DNA from: an uncultured Adlercreutzia sp.
GTDB lineage: Bacteria; Actinomycetota; Coriobacteriia; Coriobacteriales; Eggerthellaceae
NCBI GenBank assembly: GCA_902478715.1
Contig: CABSMC010000044.1
Location: 1 to 19,143 of the forward strand
Length of the DNA: 19,143 bases
Reading direction: 5' to 3'
The notes below the pieces were generated by a model. The model did not search any database. It worked only from the letters and a program-made list of their open reading frames with translations, and was not told where the DNA came from. This document shows positions 1-7,000 of this stretch, piece by piece (within the stretch, counting starts at the first letter, position 1; each line of letters opens with the position of its first letter). The position numbers and the translations under genes were made by a program.

Positions 1-2
1 TA

Positions 3-36
3 GTCTCGTGGGCTCGGAGATGTGTATAAGAGACAG
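3..36 (+). other. Illumina Nextera (Tn5) read-2 adapter, sequencing artefact
   Basis: Positions 3-36 match the standard Nextera read-2 transposase adapter. Positions 18-36 are the 19-base Tn5 mosaic end AGATGTGTATAAGAGACAG, preceded by GTCTCGTGGGCTCGG. The adapter is untrimmed library sequence at the contig end, not genomic DNA and not a mobile element of this organism. Genomic sequence starts at about 37, and whatever lay to the left in the chromosome is missing. Confidence 0.97.
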
Positions 37-114
37 GGCGAAGAAGGCGTCCAGATCCACCAACAGGATGGCCGGGCCCTCCCACGGCGGCAGGTAAGCG
101 TCGCTATCGTTCAC
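37..114 (-). CDS. Y-family DNA polymerase (DinB/UmuC-like), N-terminal fragment cut by contig end
   Basis: This short minus-strand reading frame starts with GTG at 112-114 and runs 26 codons into the adapter junction at 37. Its residues 15-26 read AILLVDLDAFFA, which matches the N-terminal motif of Y-family translesion polymerases (typically hVDhDAFFA). In that family the first Asp binds catalytic metal. The start overlaps the end of the upstream degV-like gene by 11 nt, which suggests translational coupling. Only the extreme N-terminus is present, so DinB (Pol IV), UmuC or ImuB-like cannot be told apart. The motif is clear, but the call rests on about 12 residues. Confidence 0.6.
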
Positions 115-976
115 TGGCCAGGAAGAACAGGGCCATGGTGCCGGGGCCGGAATGGGCGCCGATGACCGGATCCACGTAGTTGATAAGGATGTCGGTGACG
201 CCGAAGCGCTCCCTCACGAGGTCGGCCACGTACTCGGCGTCCTCGATGCAGTCGCCGTGGCTGATGAACACGGTCTGGTCCGCCACGGGAGAGGTGGCCG
301 TCTGCTCCATATGATCGACCAGGGCCTTCAGCGACTTCTTGCGCCCGCGCACCTTCTCCAGCGGAATGAGGTGGCCCTCGTCGTCCACGTGCATGACCGG
401 CTTGATGTTCAGAAGGGTGCCGGCCCAGGCGCTCGTGCGGGAGACGCGGCCGCCGCGGAACAGGAACATGAGGTCGTCCACGGTGAACCAGTGGGCCAGA
501 TGCAGTTTGTTGGCCTCCAGCCAGTCGCGAACCTCGGTGATGGACGCACCCTCCTCGCGCATCTTGGCGGCGTACAAGACGAGCAGCCCTTCGCCCATGG
601 AGGCGGCCAGGGTGTCCACCGCGAGCACCGTGCGGTCCGGGTAGGCGTCGGCCAGCTCGGCCAGCAGAAGGTCGATGGCCTGGTAGGTGCCGGAGAGCCC
701 GCTGGAGAACCCGATGTAGAGCACGTCCTGGCCCGAGGACAAGAGCTCTTCCAGAAGCTCGCGGGAGTCCTTCAGGTTCGGCAGCGAGGTCGTGATGACC
801 TTGCCCTCGCGCATCATAGTGTAGAACTGCTTAAGATCGGTCTTCTGTCCCTTGAGGTAGCTGTGGTGCTCCTCGCCGTCCACCATGAAGGTGAGGGGCA
901 GGACGGACAGGTCGAGCTGGTCGATGACCTCCTCGGTGAGATTGGAGGAGGAATCGGTGACGATAGCGAAGGCCAT
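104..976 (-). CDS. DegV family protein (FakB-like fatty-acid-binding)
   Basis: A 290-residue protein of normal length for the DegV family. These proteins bind a fatty acid in a deep pocket. The FakB members present it to the kinase FakA for phosphorylation and entry into phospholipid synthesis. Family signatures seen are the N-terminal IVTDSSSNL, TTSLPN (about 62-67) and SSGLSGT (about 91-97), which supply fatty-acid carboxylate contacts in known structures. DTLAASMGEG and the C-terminal GPGTMALFF are also family-typical. The ATG at 976 is chosen because AAGGAG lies 6 nt upstream and MAFAIVTDSSS is the usual DegV start; an in-frame extension to 1072 has no such support. No fakA is visible nearby. 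The stop overlaps the start of the polymerase fragment. The family is certain; FakB function is inferred. Confidence 0.92.
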   Translation of the reverse strand: MAFAIVTDSSSNLTEEVIDQLDLSVLPLTFMVDGEEHHSYLKGQKTDLKQFYTMMREGKVITTSLPNLKDSRELLEELLSSGQDVLYIGFSSGLSGTYQAIDLLLAELADAYPDRTVLAVDTLAASMGEGLLVLYAAKMREEGASITEVRDWLEANKLHLAHWFTVDDLMFLFRGGRVSRTSAWAGTLLNIKPVMHVDDEGHLIPLEKVRGRKKSLKALVDHMEQTATSPVADQTVFISHGDCIEDAEYVADLVRERFGVTDILINYVDPVIGAHSGPGTMALFFLASER

Positions 977-1031
977 GGAGGGCTCCTTATCGGTAGGGGG
1001 CGGCGCGCGGCGCCCGAGTTGCGTTGGGGAC

Positions 1032-1037
1032 ATTCTA
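1032..1037 (-). promoter_or_regulatory. Possible -10 element for the degV-like gene
   Basis: On the minus strand this reads TAGAAT, one base off TATAAT, about 55 nt upstream of the ATG at 976. I see no good -35 hexamer at 16-18 bp, so this is a weak call. Confidence 0.3.
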
Positions 1038-1103
1038 GCGCAAATTGGGTTCGTTGCACCGGCTGCGGCCAATGAAGCCTTTCCTGAGAAAAAGTTGTAA
1101 CCA

Positions 1104-1134
1104 TTGCCCCTGTTGCGCCCCCTTGCCGTATACT
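1104..1134 (+). promoter_or_regulatory. Candidate promoter for the ileS-lspA-rluA-hemH block
   Basis: TATACT at 1129-1134 is a good -10 match. A weak -35, TTGCCC (1104-1109), lies upstream with a long 19-bp spacer. Transcription would begin near 1141, leaving a leader of about 80 nt before the GTG start of ileS. I looked for a T-box leader, which often controls ileS in Gram-positives, and saw neither its conserved box nor enough room for one. Confidence 0.4.
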
Positions 1135-1223
1135 TTGCAAGATGCGCTCACAGACGCCTGGCGCCCCACCGGCGCGCAGGCCGTGACATAGAGGACGATT
1201 TCGAAGTGGAAGAGGGAAGCGCC

Positions 1224-4070
1224 GTGTCAAACAGCTACAAGGACACCATGAACCTGCCCGAGACCGATTTCCCCATGCGGGGGAACCTGCCGGCCCGCGA
1301 GCCCGAGCGGCTCGCCCAGTGGCAGGAAATGGACATCTACCGCCGTGTGCTGGAGAAGAACGCCGACGGCAAGCCCTTCGTGCTGCACGACGGCCCTCCT
1401 TATGCCAACGGCCCCATTCACATCGGTCACGCCTTCAACAAGATCCTCAAGGACTTCGTCGTTAAAAGCCACGCCCAGCGCGGGTACTTCACCCCCTACA
1501 TCCCCGGTTGGGACTGCCACGGACAGCCCATCGAGCATATGGTGGAAGTGACGCTCGGGCCCGAGAAGATGGCCGAGATCTCCCAGGTAGAGCTGCGCCA
1601 GCGCTGCCGCGAGTGGGCGGAGAAGTACGTCGATATCCAGAGGAACGGCTTCAAGCGGCTCGGCGTGAACGCCGACTGGGAGCATCCCTACCTCACGTTC
1701 ATTCCGAACTACGAGGCCGGCAACGTGGAGATCTTCAAGGATCTGTACCTGAAGGGCTCGGTCTACCGCGGCCGCAAGCCCATCCATTGGTGCACCCACT
1801 GCCACACGGCGCTCGCCGAGGCGGAGATCGAGTACGGCGACGAGGTGTCGCCCTCCATCTACGTGAAGTTCAAGCTGGATGCGATGCCCGGCGTGTTCGA
1901 GGCCTCCGGAGCCGAAGGCGCCGCCTACCTGCTCATCTGGACGACGACCCCCTGGACGCTTCCTGCGAACACGGCGGTGTCGCTGGCGCCCGACGCCGAC
2001 TACGTCATGGTCACCGTCGGCGGTGACAACCTCATCATGGCCAAGGAGCTCGTGGAAACGGTGGCCGAGGTGGCCGGCTGGGAGGACTACGATTTTGTGC
2101 GCGGCGCCGACGGCGAGCCGGTGGCGCTGACGGGCAAGCAGCTGTTCGGCCTGACCTACACCGCGCCTGTGCGCCGCGACATCAAGGGCACGGTCATCTA
2201 CGGCGACCATGTCACTCTGGACACCGGCACCGGCGCCGTGCACACGGCCCCCGGCCACGGCCAGGACGACTACCTGGTGGCGCTGGAGTTCGATATTCCC
2301 ATGCTCATGCCCGTGGACGACAACGGCGTGTTCACCGGCGAGGCGGGCCAGTTCGCCGGCCTTTCCACCGACGAGGCCAACCCGGTCATCATCGACTGGC
2401 TGCGCGAGCAGGGGACGCTTGTGGCCGAGAAGAAGATCAATCACTCCTACCCGCACTGCTGGCGCTGCCACGAGCCGGTCATCTTCCGCGCCACGGACCA
2501 GTGGTTCGTCTCCATGGACAAGAACGCCCTGCGCGAGGATGCCCTGCGCGCCATCAACTCGGAAGTGGAGTGGATTCCCGCCTGGGCCAAGAACCGCATC
2601 GGCGCCATGGTGGCCGACCGCCCCGACTGGTGCATCTCCCGCCAGCGAAGCTGGGGCGTGCCCATTCCCGTGTTCAAGTGCGCCAAGTGCGGCAACACGG
2701 TGGCCACGGCTGAGACCTTCGACGCGGTGATCGAGCTGTTCAACACCAAGGGCGCCGACGCCTGGTTCACCGAGGCGCCAAGCGATTATCTGCCCCGCGG
2801 CACCAAGTGCGAGGTGTGCGGTGGTACCGAGCTCATCCCCGAGAAGGACATCCTGGACGTGTGGTGGGAGTCCGGCGTCTCGCACACGAGCGTCTGCCGC
2901 CACCGTGCCGAAGCTGATGGGCTCACCTTCCCGGCCGACATGTACCTGGAGGGCTCCGACCAGCACCGCGGCTGGTTCCAGTCGTCGCTGCTCACCTCCA
3001 TCGGCGCCTACGGGGTGCCGCCCTACAAGTCGGTCATGCACTGCGGCTTCACCGTGGACGAAGAGGGTCGCAAGATGTCGAAGTCGCTCGGCAACGGCAT
3101 CGATCCGGAGGAGATGTGCAACAAGTTCGGTGCCGACGTGCTGCGCCTCTGGGTGTCCTCCTGCGACTACTCCCAGGACGTGTCCATCTCGGAGAACATA
3201 TTGAAGCAGGTCTCGGACGCCTACCGCCGTTTCCGCAACACTTTCCGCTTCCTGCTCGGCAACCTGAACGACTTCACGCCGGACGACTTCGTGGGGGACT
3301 GGGACGCGCTGGAGCCGCTCGACCAGTGGGCGATGGTGCGCCTCTCGCAGCTGCTCGCCGACGTGGAGGCCGCTTACGAGTCCTACCGCTTCAACAGTGT
3401 CTACCGGGCCCTGTACGATTATGTGAACGACATCTCCGCCGTGTACATGGACGTCACCAAGGATCGCCTGTACGCTGAGGCGCCGGCCTCGCCGCGACGC
3501 CGGGCCGTGCAGACCGTGCTCATGAACATCCTGGAGGTGCTCGTGCGCGTCATGGCGCCCATCCTGTCGTTCACTACCGACGAGGTGTGGGAGTGCTACC
3601 CGCCGGCCTTCAGGGACATCGAGGGCCGCGAGGCCTCGGTGCAGCTGGCTGGCTGGCCCACCGCGCGCGACTTCGTGCCCGCCCTTCCCGCCGACGCCGG
3701 CGCGCAAGTGGCGACCATGGAGGAGATGATGGCCGTCCGCGAGGTGGTCACCAAGGCGCTGGAAGAGGCGCGAAACGAGAAGATCATCGGCAAGAGCCAG
3801 GAGGCATCGCTTACCGTGACGGCGCCGGCGGCCCTCGTGGCCACGGCCGGCTCCTTCGACCCGTCGGTCTTCGAGGAGCTGTTCATAGTGGCCTCGGTGC
3901 AGTTTGTGGAAGGCGACGGCGACGAGATCACGGCGGCGGTCACGGTGGCCGAGGGCGAGAAGTGCCCGCGCTGCTGGAACATCCGCGAGCTCGGTGGCAA
4001 CCCGGATCATCCGGACGTGTGCGAGCGCTGTGGAGACGCGCTGGACGCCATCGAGGGCGGGGCCGAGTAA
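1224..4070 (+). CDS. ileS: Isoleucine--tRNA ligase
   Basis: Cytoplasmic class I aminoacyl-tRNA synthetase that charges tRNA-Ile and edits Val-tRNA-Ile. The 948-residue protein matches the usual bacterial length. HIGH is at 66-69 (GPIHIGHAFNK) and KMSKS at 617-621. The CP1 editing domain shows TTTPWTLPANTA (about 240) and GTGAVHTAPGHG (about 334). A C-terminal zinc knuckle uses Cys 914, 917, 933 and 936 (CPRC...CERC), as in the E. coli-like type. GTG 1224 is the chosen start: a purine-rich AGAGGGA lies 6 nt upstream, and the resulting start SNSYKDTMNLPETDFPMRGNL matches the normal IleS N-terminus. A frame open back to 1104 encodes only Arg-rich filler. The stop TAA directly abuts the GTG of lspA, an adjacency common in bacteria. 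Antisense frames over this gene are GC artefacts. Confidence 0.98.
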   Translation: MSNSYKDTMNLPETDFPMRGNLPAREPERLAQWQEMDIYRRVLEKNADGKPFVLHDGPPYANGPIHIGHAFNKILKDFVVKSHAQRGYFTPYIPGWDCHGQPIEHMVEVTLGPEKMAEISQVELRQRCREWAEKYVDIQRNGFKRLGVNADWEHPYLTFIPNYEAGNVEIFKDLYLKGSVYRGRKPIHWCTHCHTALAEAEIEYGDEVSPSIYVKFKLDAMPGVFEASGAEGAAYLLIWTTTPWTLPANTAVSLAPDADYVMVTVGGDNLIMAKELVETVAEVAGWEDYDFVRGADGEPVALTGKQLFGLTYTAPVRRDIKGTVIYGDHVTLDTGTGAVHTAPGHGQDDYLVALEFDIPMLMPVDDNGVFTGEAGQFAGLSTDEANPVIIDWLREQGTLVAEKKINHSYPHCWRCHEPVIFRATDQWFVSMDKNALREDALRAINSEVEWIPAWAKNRIGAMVADRPDWCISRQRSWGVPIPVFKCAKCGNTVATAETFDAVIELFNTKGADAWFTEAPSDYLPRGTKCEVCGGTELIPEKDILDVWWESGVSHTSVCRHRAEADGLTFPADMYLEGSDQHRGWFQSSLLTSIGAYGVPPYKSVMHCGFTVDEEGRKMSKSLGNGIDPEEMCNKFGADVLRLWVSSCDYSQDVSISENILKQVSDAYRRFRNTFRFLLGNLNDFTPDDFVGDWDALEPLDQWAMVRLSQLLADVEAAYESYRFNSVYRALYDYVNDISAVYMDVTKDRLYAEAPASPRRRAVQTVLMNILEVLVRVMAPILSFTTDEVWECYPPAFRDIEGREASVQLAGWPTARDFVPALPADAGAQVATMEEMMAVREVVTKALEEARNEKIIGKSQEASLTVTAPAALVATAGSFDPSVFEELFIVASVQFVEGDGDEITAAVTVAEGEKCPRCWNIRELGGNPDHPDVCERCGDALDAIEGGAE

Positions 4071-4646
4071 GTGGCCGCTCCCGAGACGTTGACAATCGAG
4101 AAAGAGCAAGGGAAGGCCTCTGCCGTGGAGGAGAGGCTTCCCAGCCGGCGCAAGCGCAACGCCGCCATCTTCGTTCCTCTTGCCGCTCTGTGGCTTGTCC
4201 TCGACATCGCCACGAAAGCTTACTTCAACGGCTTCTCCGTGGGCCAGGTGGTGGCCGGTCCCTTTCTTGGTCTGGTGCAGTTCCGCCTGGTGCACAACAC
4301 CGGTGCCGCCTGGGGTATGTTCGATGAATCGACCTTCGCCCTCGGAGTGATGTCGGTGCTCGTCTGCGTCGCGCTCACGGTGTATTTGTTCACGGCCGGC
4401 AAGCGCGCCGGCGTTATGGAGACGGTGGGGATCGCGCTGATTGTGGCCGGCGGCTTGGGCAACGCGCTCGACCGCTTCACGTTGGGCTACGTGGTCGATT
4501 TCATCGACACGGTGTTTATCAGCTTCCCCACGTTTAACGTTGCCGACATCGGGGTTACCTGCGGATTCGTGCTGTTCTTCGCGGGGATGCTCTGGTCCAT
4601 GAGGAAGGATGCGCCCGCGAAGGAGGTCGCATCGGAGGAGAAGTAA
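4071..4646 (+). CDS. lspA: Lipoprotein signal peptidase (signal peptidase II)
   Basis: Membrane aspartyl protease that removes the signal peptide from prolipoproteins after lipidation of the +1 Cys. The protein has four hydrophobic segments and the LspA signatures LDIATK (about 45-49), VHNTGAAWG, GNALDR with catalytic Asp134, and FNVAD with catalytic Asp159. Numbering is for the 191-residue form starting at GTG 4071, directly after the ileS stop, with GAGGGCGG about 10 nt upstream. An alternative in-frame GTG at 4125 has AGGGAAGG 8 nt upstream and would give a more typical 173 residues; I cannot decide between them. It is cotranscribed with ileS. The exported reductases in this window carry lipoboxes and are potential substrates, but lspA is a general housekeeping gene. 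Confidence 0.96.
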   Translation: MAAPETLTIEKEQGKASAVEERLPSRRKRNAAIFVPLAALWLVLDIATKAYFNGFSVGQVVAGPFLGLVQFRLVHNTGAAWGMFDESTFALGVMSVLVCVALTVYLFTAGKRAGVMETVGIALIVAGGLGNALDRFTLGYVVDFIDTVFISFPTFNVADIGVTCGFVLFFAGMLWSMRKDAPAKEVASEEK

Positions 4647-4685
4647 CCTGTTCGGGGGATGACCCTCTGGCAGGACGTCGATAGA

Positions 4686-5753
4686 ATGGATGCCATGTCA
4701 CGCTCGCTTTGCCATATCGTCACCACCGAGGACGCCGGAAGCCGATTGGATGCCCTGTGTGCTGTCCGGGGGCTCTACGCTTCCCGCTCGGCCGCCGCGC
4801 GCGCCATCGAGGAAGGCCGCGTGTTCGTGAACGGCGCCACGGTTTCCAAGAAGCATCCCGTGGCGACGGGGGACACCATCGTCTACGAAGTGGACGACGA
4901 GCCGGAGTCCGTGGTGGTCTACGGCGAGCCCATCGACTTGGATGTGCGCTTCGAGGACGAGGACATGCTCGTGCTCTCGAAGCAGATCGGGCTCGTCTGC
5001 CACCCTTCCGTCGATCACGCCCACGGCACGCTGGTCAACGCGCTCATTTGGCACTGCGGCGAGGAGAACCTGTGCAACGTGCAGGGGGAGGAGGCCGACC
5101 GGCTCGGCATCGTGCACCGACTCGACCGCGACACGAGCGGGCTTATGCTGGCGGCCAAGACCGACGAGGCCGGGCGCGAGCTCATGGCGCAAATTCAGGA
5201 TCGGGCGGTCGACCGTCACTACATCGCGCTCGTTCACGGCATCATGACCCACGACACCGGCATGATCGACGCGCCCATCGCGCGCTCCGCCGACGAGCGG
5301 TGCCGCATGGCCGTGCGCGACGTGCCGAGCGCCCGGGAGGCCATCACGACGTTTCGCGTGCTCGAGCGCTTCGAGGCCGGCCCCAAGGACGACGGCTACA
5401 GCCTCATCGAGTGCAAGCTTTTCACGGGCCGCACCCACCAGATCCGCGTGCACATGCAGTACACGCGCCATCCAATCGTGGGCGATCCGGTGTACAACGC
5501 CCACGGCCCCCGCGACGCCCGGGCCCAGCTGGGGCTGCGCCGCCAGTTCCTACACTCCTACAGCATCGCCTTCGAGCACCCGACGACCGGCGAGCCCATG
5601 GCCTTCGCCGACAATCTGCCGCGCGACCTGCAGGAGGCGCTGGCGGCGCTGGCCGCGCGCTCGCTGGGCAAGACCGAGGCGGGGCGCGAGGTGGCCGAGC
5701 TCATGGCAACGTCGCCCGTCCCTTCCGTGGAAGGAGAGGTACCCGATGAGTAG
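4686..5753 (+). CDS. RluA family 23S rRNA-type pseudouridine synthase
   Basis: Isomerises specific uridines in RNA to pseudouridine in the cytoplasm. It has an N-terminal S4 RNA-binding domain (about 18-66: GSRLDAL...SRSAAARAIEEGRVFVNG) followed by the catalytic domain. The signature HRLDRDTSG carries catalytic Asp147, and GRTHQIRVHM comes later, both typical of RluA/RluC/RluD. The start is uncertain: ATG 4659 has its Shine-Dalgarno badly spaced, ATG 4686 has AGGA 10 nt upstream and is used here, and ATG 4695 gives the neatest family-like N-terminus. It lies 39 nt after lspA, a frequent neighbour of this family in Gram-positives. The last 8 nt overlap hemH. The exact target uridine (RluD-like or other) cannot be assigned from sequence alone. 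Confidence 0.93.
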   Translation: MDAMSRSLCHIVTTEDAGSRLDALCAVRGLYASRSAAARAIEEGRVFVNGATVSKKHPVATGDTIVYEVDDEPESVVVYGEPIDLDVRFEDEDMLVLSKQIGLVCHPSVDHAHGTLVNALIWHCGEENLCNVQGEEADRLGIVHRLDRDTSGLMLAAKTDEAGRELMAQIQDRAVDRHYIALVHGIMTHDTGMIDAPIARSADERCRMAVRDVPSAREAITTFRVLERFEAGPKDDGYSLIECKLFTGRTHQIRVHMQYTRHPIVGDPVYNAHGPRDARAQLGLRRQFLHSYSIAFEHPTTGEPMAFADNLPRDLQEALAALAARSLGKTEAGREVAELMATSPVPSVEGEVPDE

Positions 5754-6921
5754 GAAGCAGGCCGCCGCCCCGCGCAAGGTGGGCATCATCATTGCGAACA
5801 CGGGAACGCCCGAGGCTCCCACGAGAAAGGCCGTGAAGAAGTACCTCTCGCAGTTCCTCATGGATCCGCGCATCTGCCCCATGCCGCGCCCGGTGTGGTG
5901 GACGCTTCTGCACACGAGCATCTTGCGCAAGCGCTCGCGCGCCTCGGCGGAGAAGTACGAGAAGATCTGGACGGAGGAGGGCTCGCCGCTCATCGCCATC
6001 ACGGCCTCACTGGAGCGCGGGCTGAACGAGCACTACGCCGAACAGGGGCTGCCCGTGGTCGTGCGCGCCGGCATGAGCTACGGAAAGCCCTCCCTCAAGC
6101 AGGCCGTGAGGGAGCTGAAGGAGGAGGGTTGCACCGAGCTTGTCGTTCTGCCCATGTACCCTCAGTCGGCGTTTTCCACCACCGGCTCGGTGAGCGACGG
6201 CGTGGCCAAGGCGGTGCGCCGCGCGAGGTTCAAGGGCGACGTGCGCCTTATCGACGGTTACGGCGAGGACGCCACCTACGTCCGGGCCGTGGCCGCCTCC
6301 ATCCGCAACGCGGGCTTTTCCGAAGAGTCGGGGGATCGGCTCCTGTTCTCGTTCCATTCCATTCCGCTGAAGGACATCGAGGCGGGGGATACCTATGAGC
6401 TGCAGACCGGGGCCACGAGCCTGGCGGTGGCCGGTGAGCTCGGGCTCGATCGCCGAAGCTGGACCATCAGCTATCAGAGTCGCTTCGACAAGGGCCGCAC
6501 GTGGCTCTCGCCCTTCACGCGACCGACGCTGGAGCGCCTGGCCCAGGCCGCCGAGCCGGGCAGCCGCCTGTTCATGGTGTGCCCCAACTTCTCCGTGGAC
6601 TGCCTGGAAACGCTCTACGACGTGCCCTACGAGTTGGAGCCCCTCTACCGGGCGGTACTCGAGGGCCTGGAGGTGAACGCCGCCGAGGAGCCCGGCGCCC
6701 TGGAGAACACCGGCAAAGCCGCCGCCCGATGCGACAATGCCCATGCCGATCTGGCCGCCGCTCGTCGCCGTCAGCGTGCGGCCGACGACTTCCGCCGCGG
6801 CGCTCATCGCGACCGCTCCGACGAGGAGGCCTTCGTCTACGTCCCCTGCCTGAACCGCTCCAAGGCCCACTTGAAGGTCCTTACTGCCGTGCTCGCCCCC
6901 TACGTGGGCGACACCGAATAG
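5746..6921 (+). CDS. hemH: Ferrochelatase (protoporphyrin or coproporphyrin)
   Basis: Inserts Fe2+ into a porphyrin in the last or second-last step of heme synthesis. The 391-residue protein has the family core: GIIIANTGTPEAPT at the N-terminus, catalytic His204 in FSFHSIP, YQSRF...WLSPFT (about 243-258), and CPNFSVDCLETLYD with active-site Glu288. The end of the fold, FVYVPCLN...H, is also present. The start ATG 5746 lies inside the end of the pseudouridine synthase gene, so translation is probably coupled. An insert of about 50 residues rich in Ala, Arg and Asp (about 310-360) separates DCLETLYD from the final VPCLN strand; E. coli-type enzymes have only a short stretch there. Codon third positions stay GC-rich through the insert, which argues against a frameshift. 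Whether the substrate is protoporphyrin IX or coproporphyrin III is open. Confidence 0.93.
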   Translation: MSRKQAAAPRKVGIIIANTGTPEAPTRKAVKKYLSQFLMDPRICPMPRPVWWTLLHTSILRKRSRASAEKYEKIWTEEGSPLIAITASLERGLNEHYAEQGLPVVVRAGMSYGKPSLKQAVRELKEEGCTELVVLPMYPQSAFSTTGSVSDGVAKAVRRARFKGDVRLIDGYGEDATYVRAVAASIRNAGFSEESGDRLLFSFHSIPLKDIEAGDTYELQTGATSLAVAGELGLDRRSWTISYQSRFDKGRTWLSPFTRPTLERLAQAAEPGSRLFMVCPNFSVDCLETLYDVPYELEPLYRAVLEGLEVNAAEEPGALENTGKAAARCDNAHADLAAARRRQRAADDFRRGAHRDRSDEEAFVYVPCLNRSKAHLKVLTAVLAPYVGDTE

Positions 6922-6936
6922 GGCGCCTCCCTTCTG

Positions 6937-6970
6937 GAAAAGAAACGCCGGAAGCGTTGAGCTTCCGGCG
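6937..6970 (-). terminator. Rho-independent terminator for the 7001-8884 reductase gene
   Basis: A perfect 10-bp stem, CGCCGGAAGC (6946-6955) with GCTTCCGGCG (6961-6970), has loop GTTGA. On the minus strand it is followed by the T-rich TTTCTTTTCC (6946-6937), about 30 nt past the reductase stop. On the plus strand no T tract follows, so it fits the minus-strand gene best; it may also limit read-through from hemH. Confidence 0.8.
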
Positions 6971-7000
6971 CAGGAGGGGGGCTTCTCAGGTTGCGGTTCG

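Noticed and set aside
3..36. Tn5 end as a genuine transposon insertion
   Set aside because: The full synthetic Nextera adapter precedes the mosaic end and it lies at the very contig edge, so it is library sequence.
152..1075. A 307-codon plus-strand frame opposite the degV-like gene
   Set aside because: Shadow of degV. Its composition is His/Gly/Val-rich and it has no family motif; degV has motifs and a ribosome-binding site.
1104..1223. N-terminal extension of ileS
   Set aside because: The extra 40 residues are Arg/His-rich, overlap the promoter region and do not match IleS; GTG 1224 has the right N-terminal sequence.
1135..1223. T-box riboswitch before ileS
   Set aside because: The leader is only about 80 nt and lacks the T-box consensus and an antiterminator/terminator pair.
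1227..4295. A very long open frame (1022 codons) on the minus strand opposite ileS and the start of lspA
   Set aside because: It is the antisense shadow of a highly GC-rich gene. The translation is His/Val/Gly/Arg-rich with no recognisable domain, while ileS on the plus strand is unmistakable.
6673..6825. Double frameshift in hemH explaining the odd Ala/Arg-rich stretch
   Set aside because: Third-position GC bias stays in the annotated frame throughout and the family sequence resumes in frame at FVYVPCLN.
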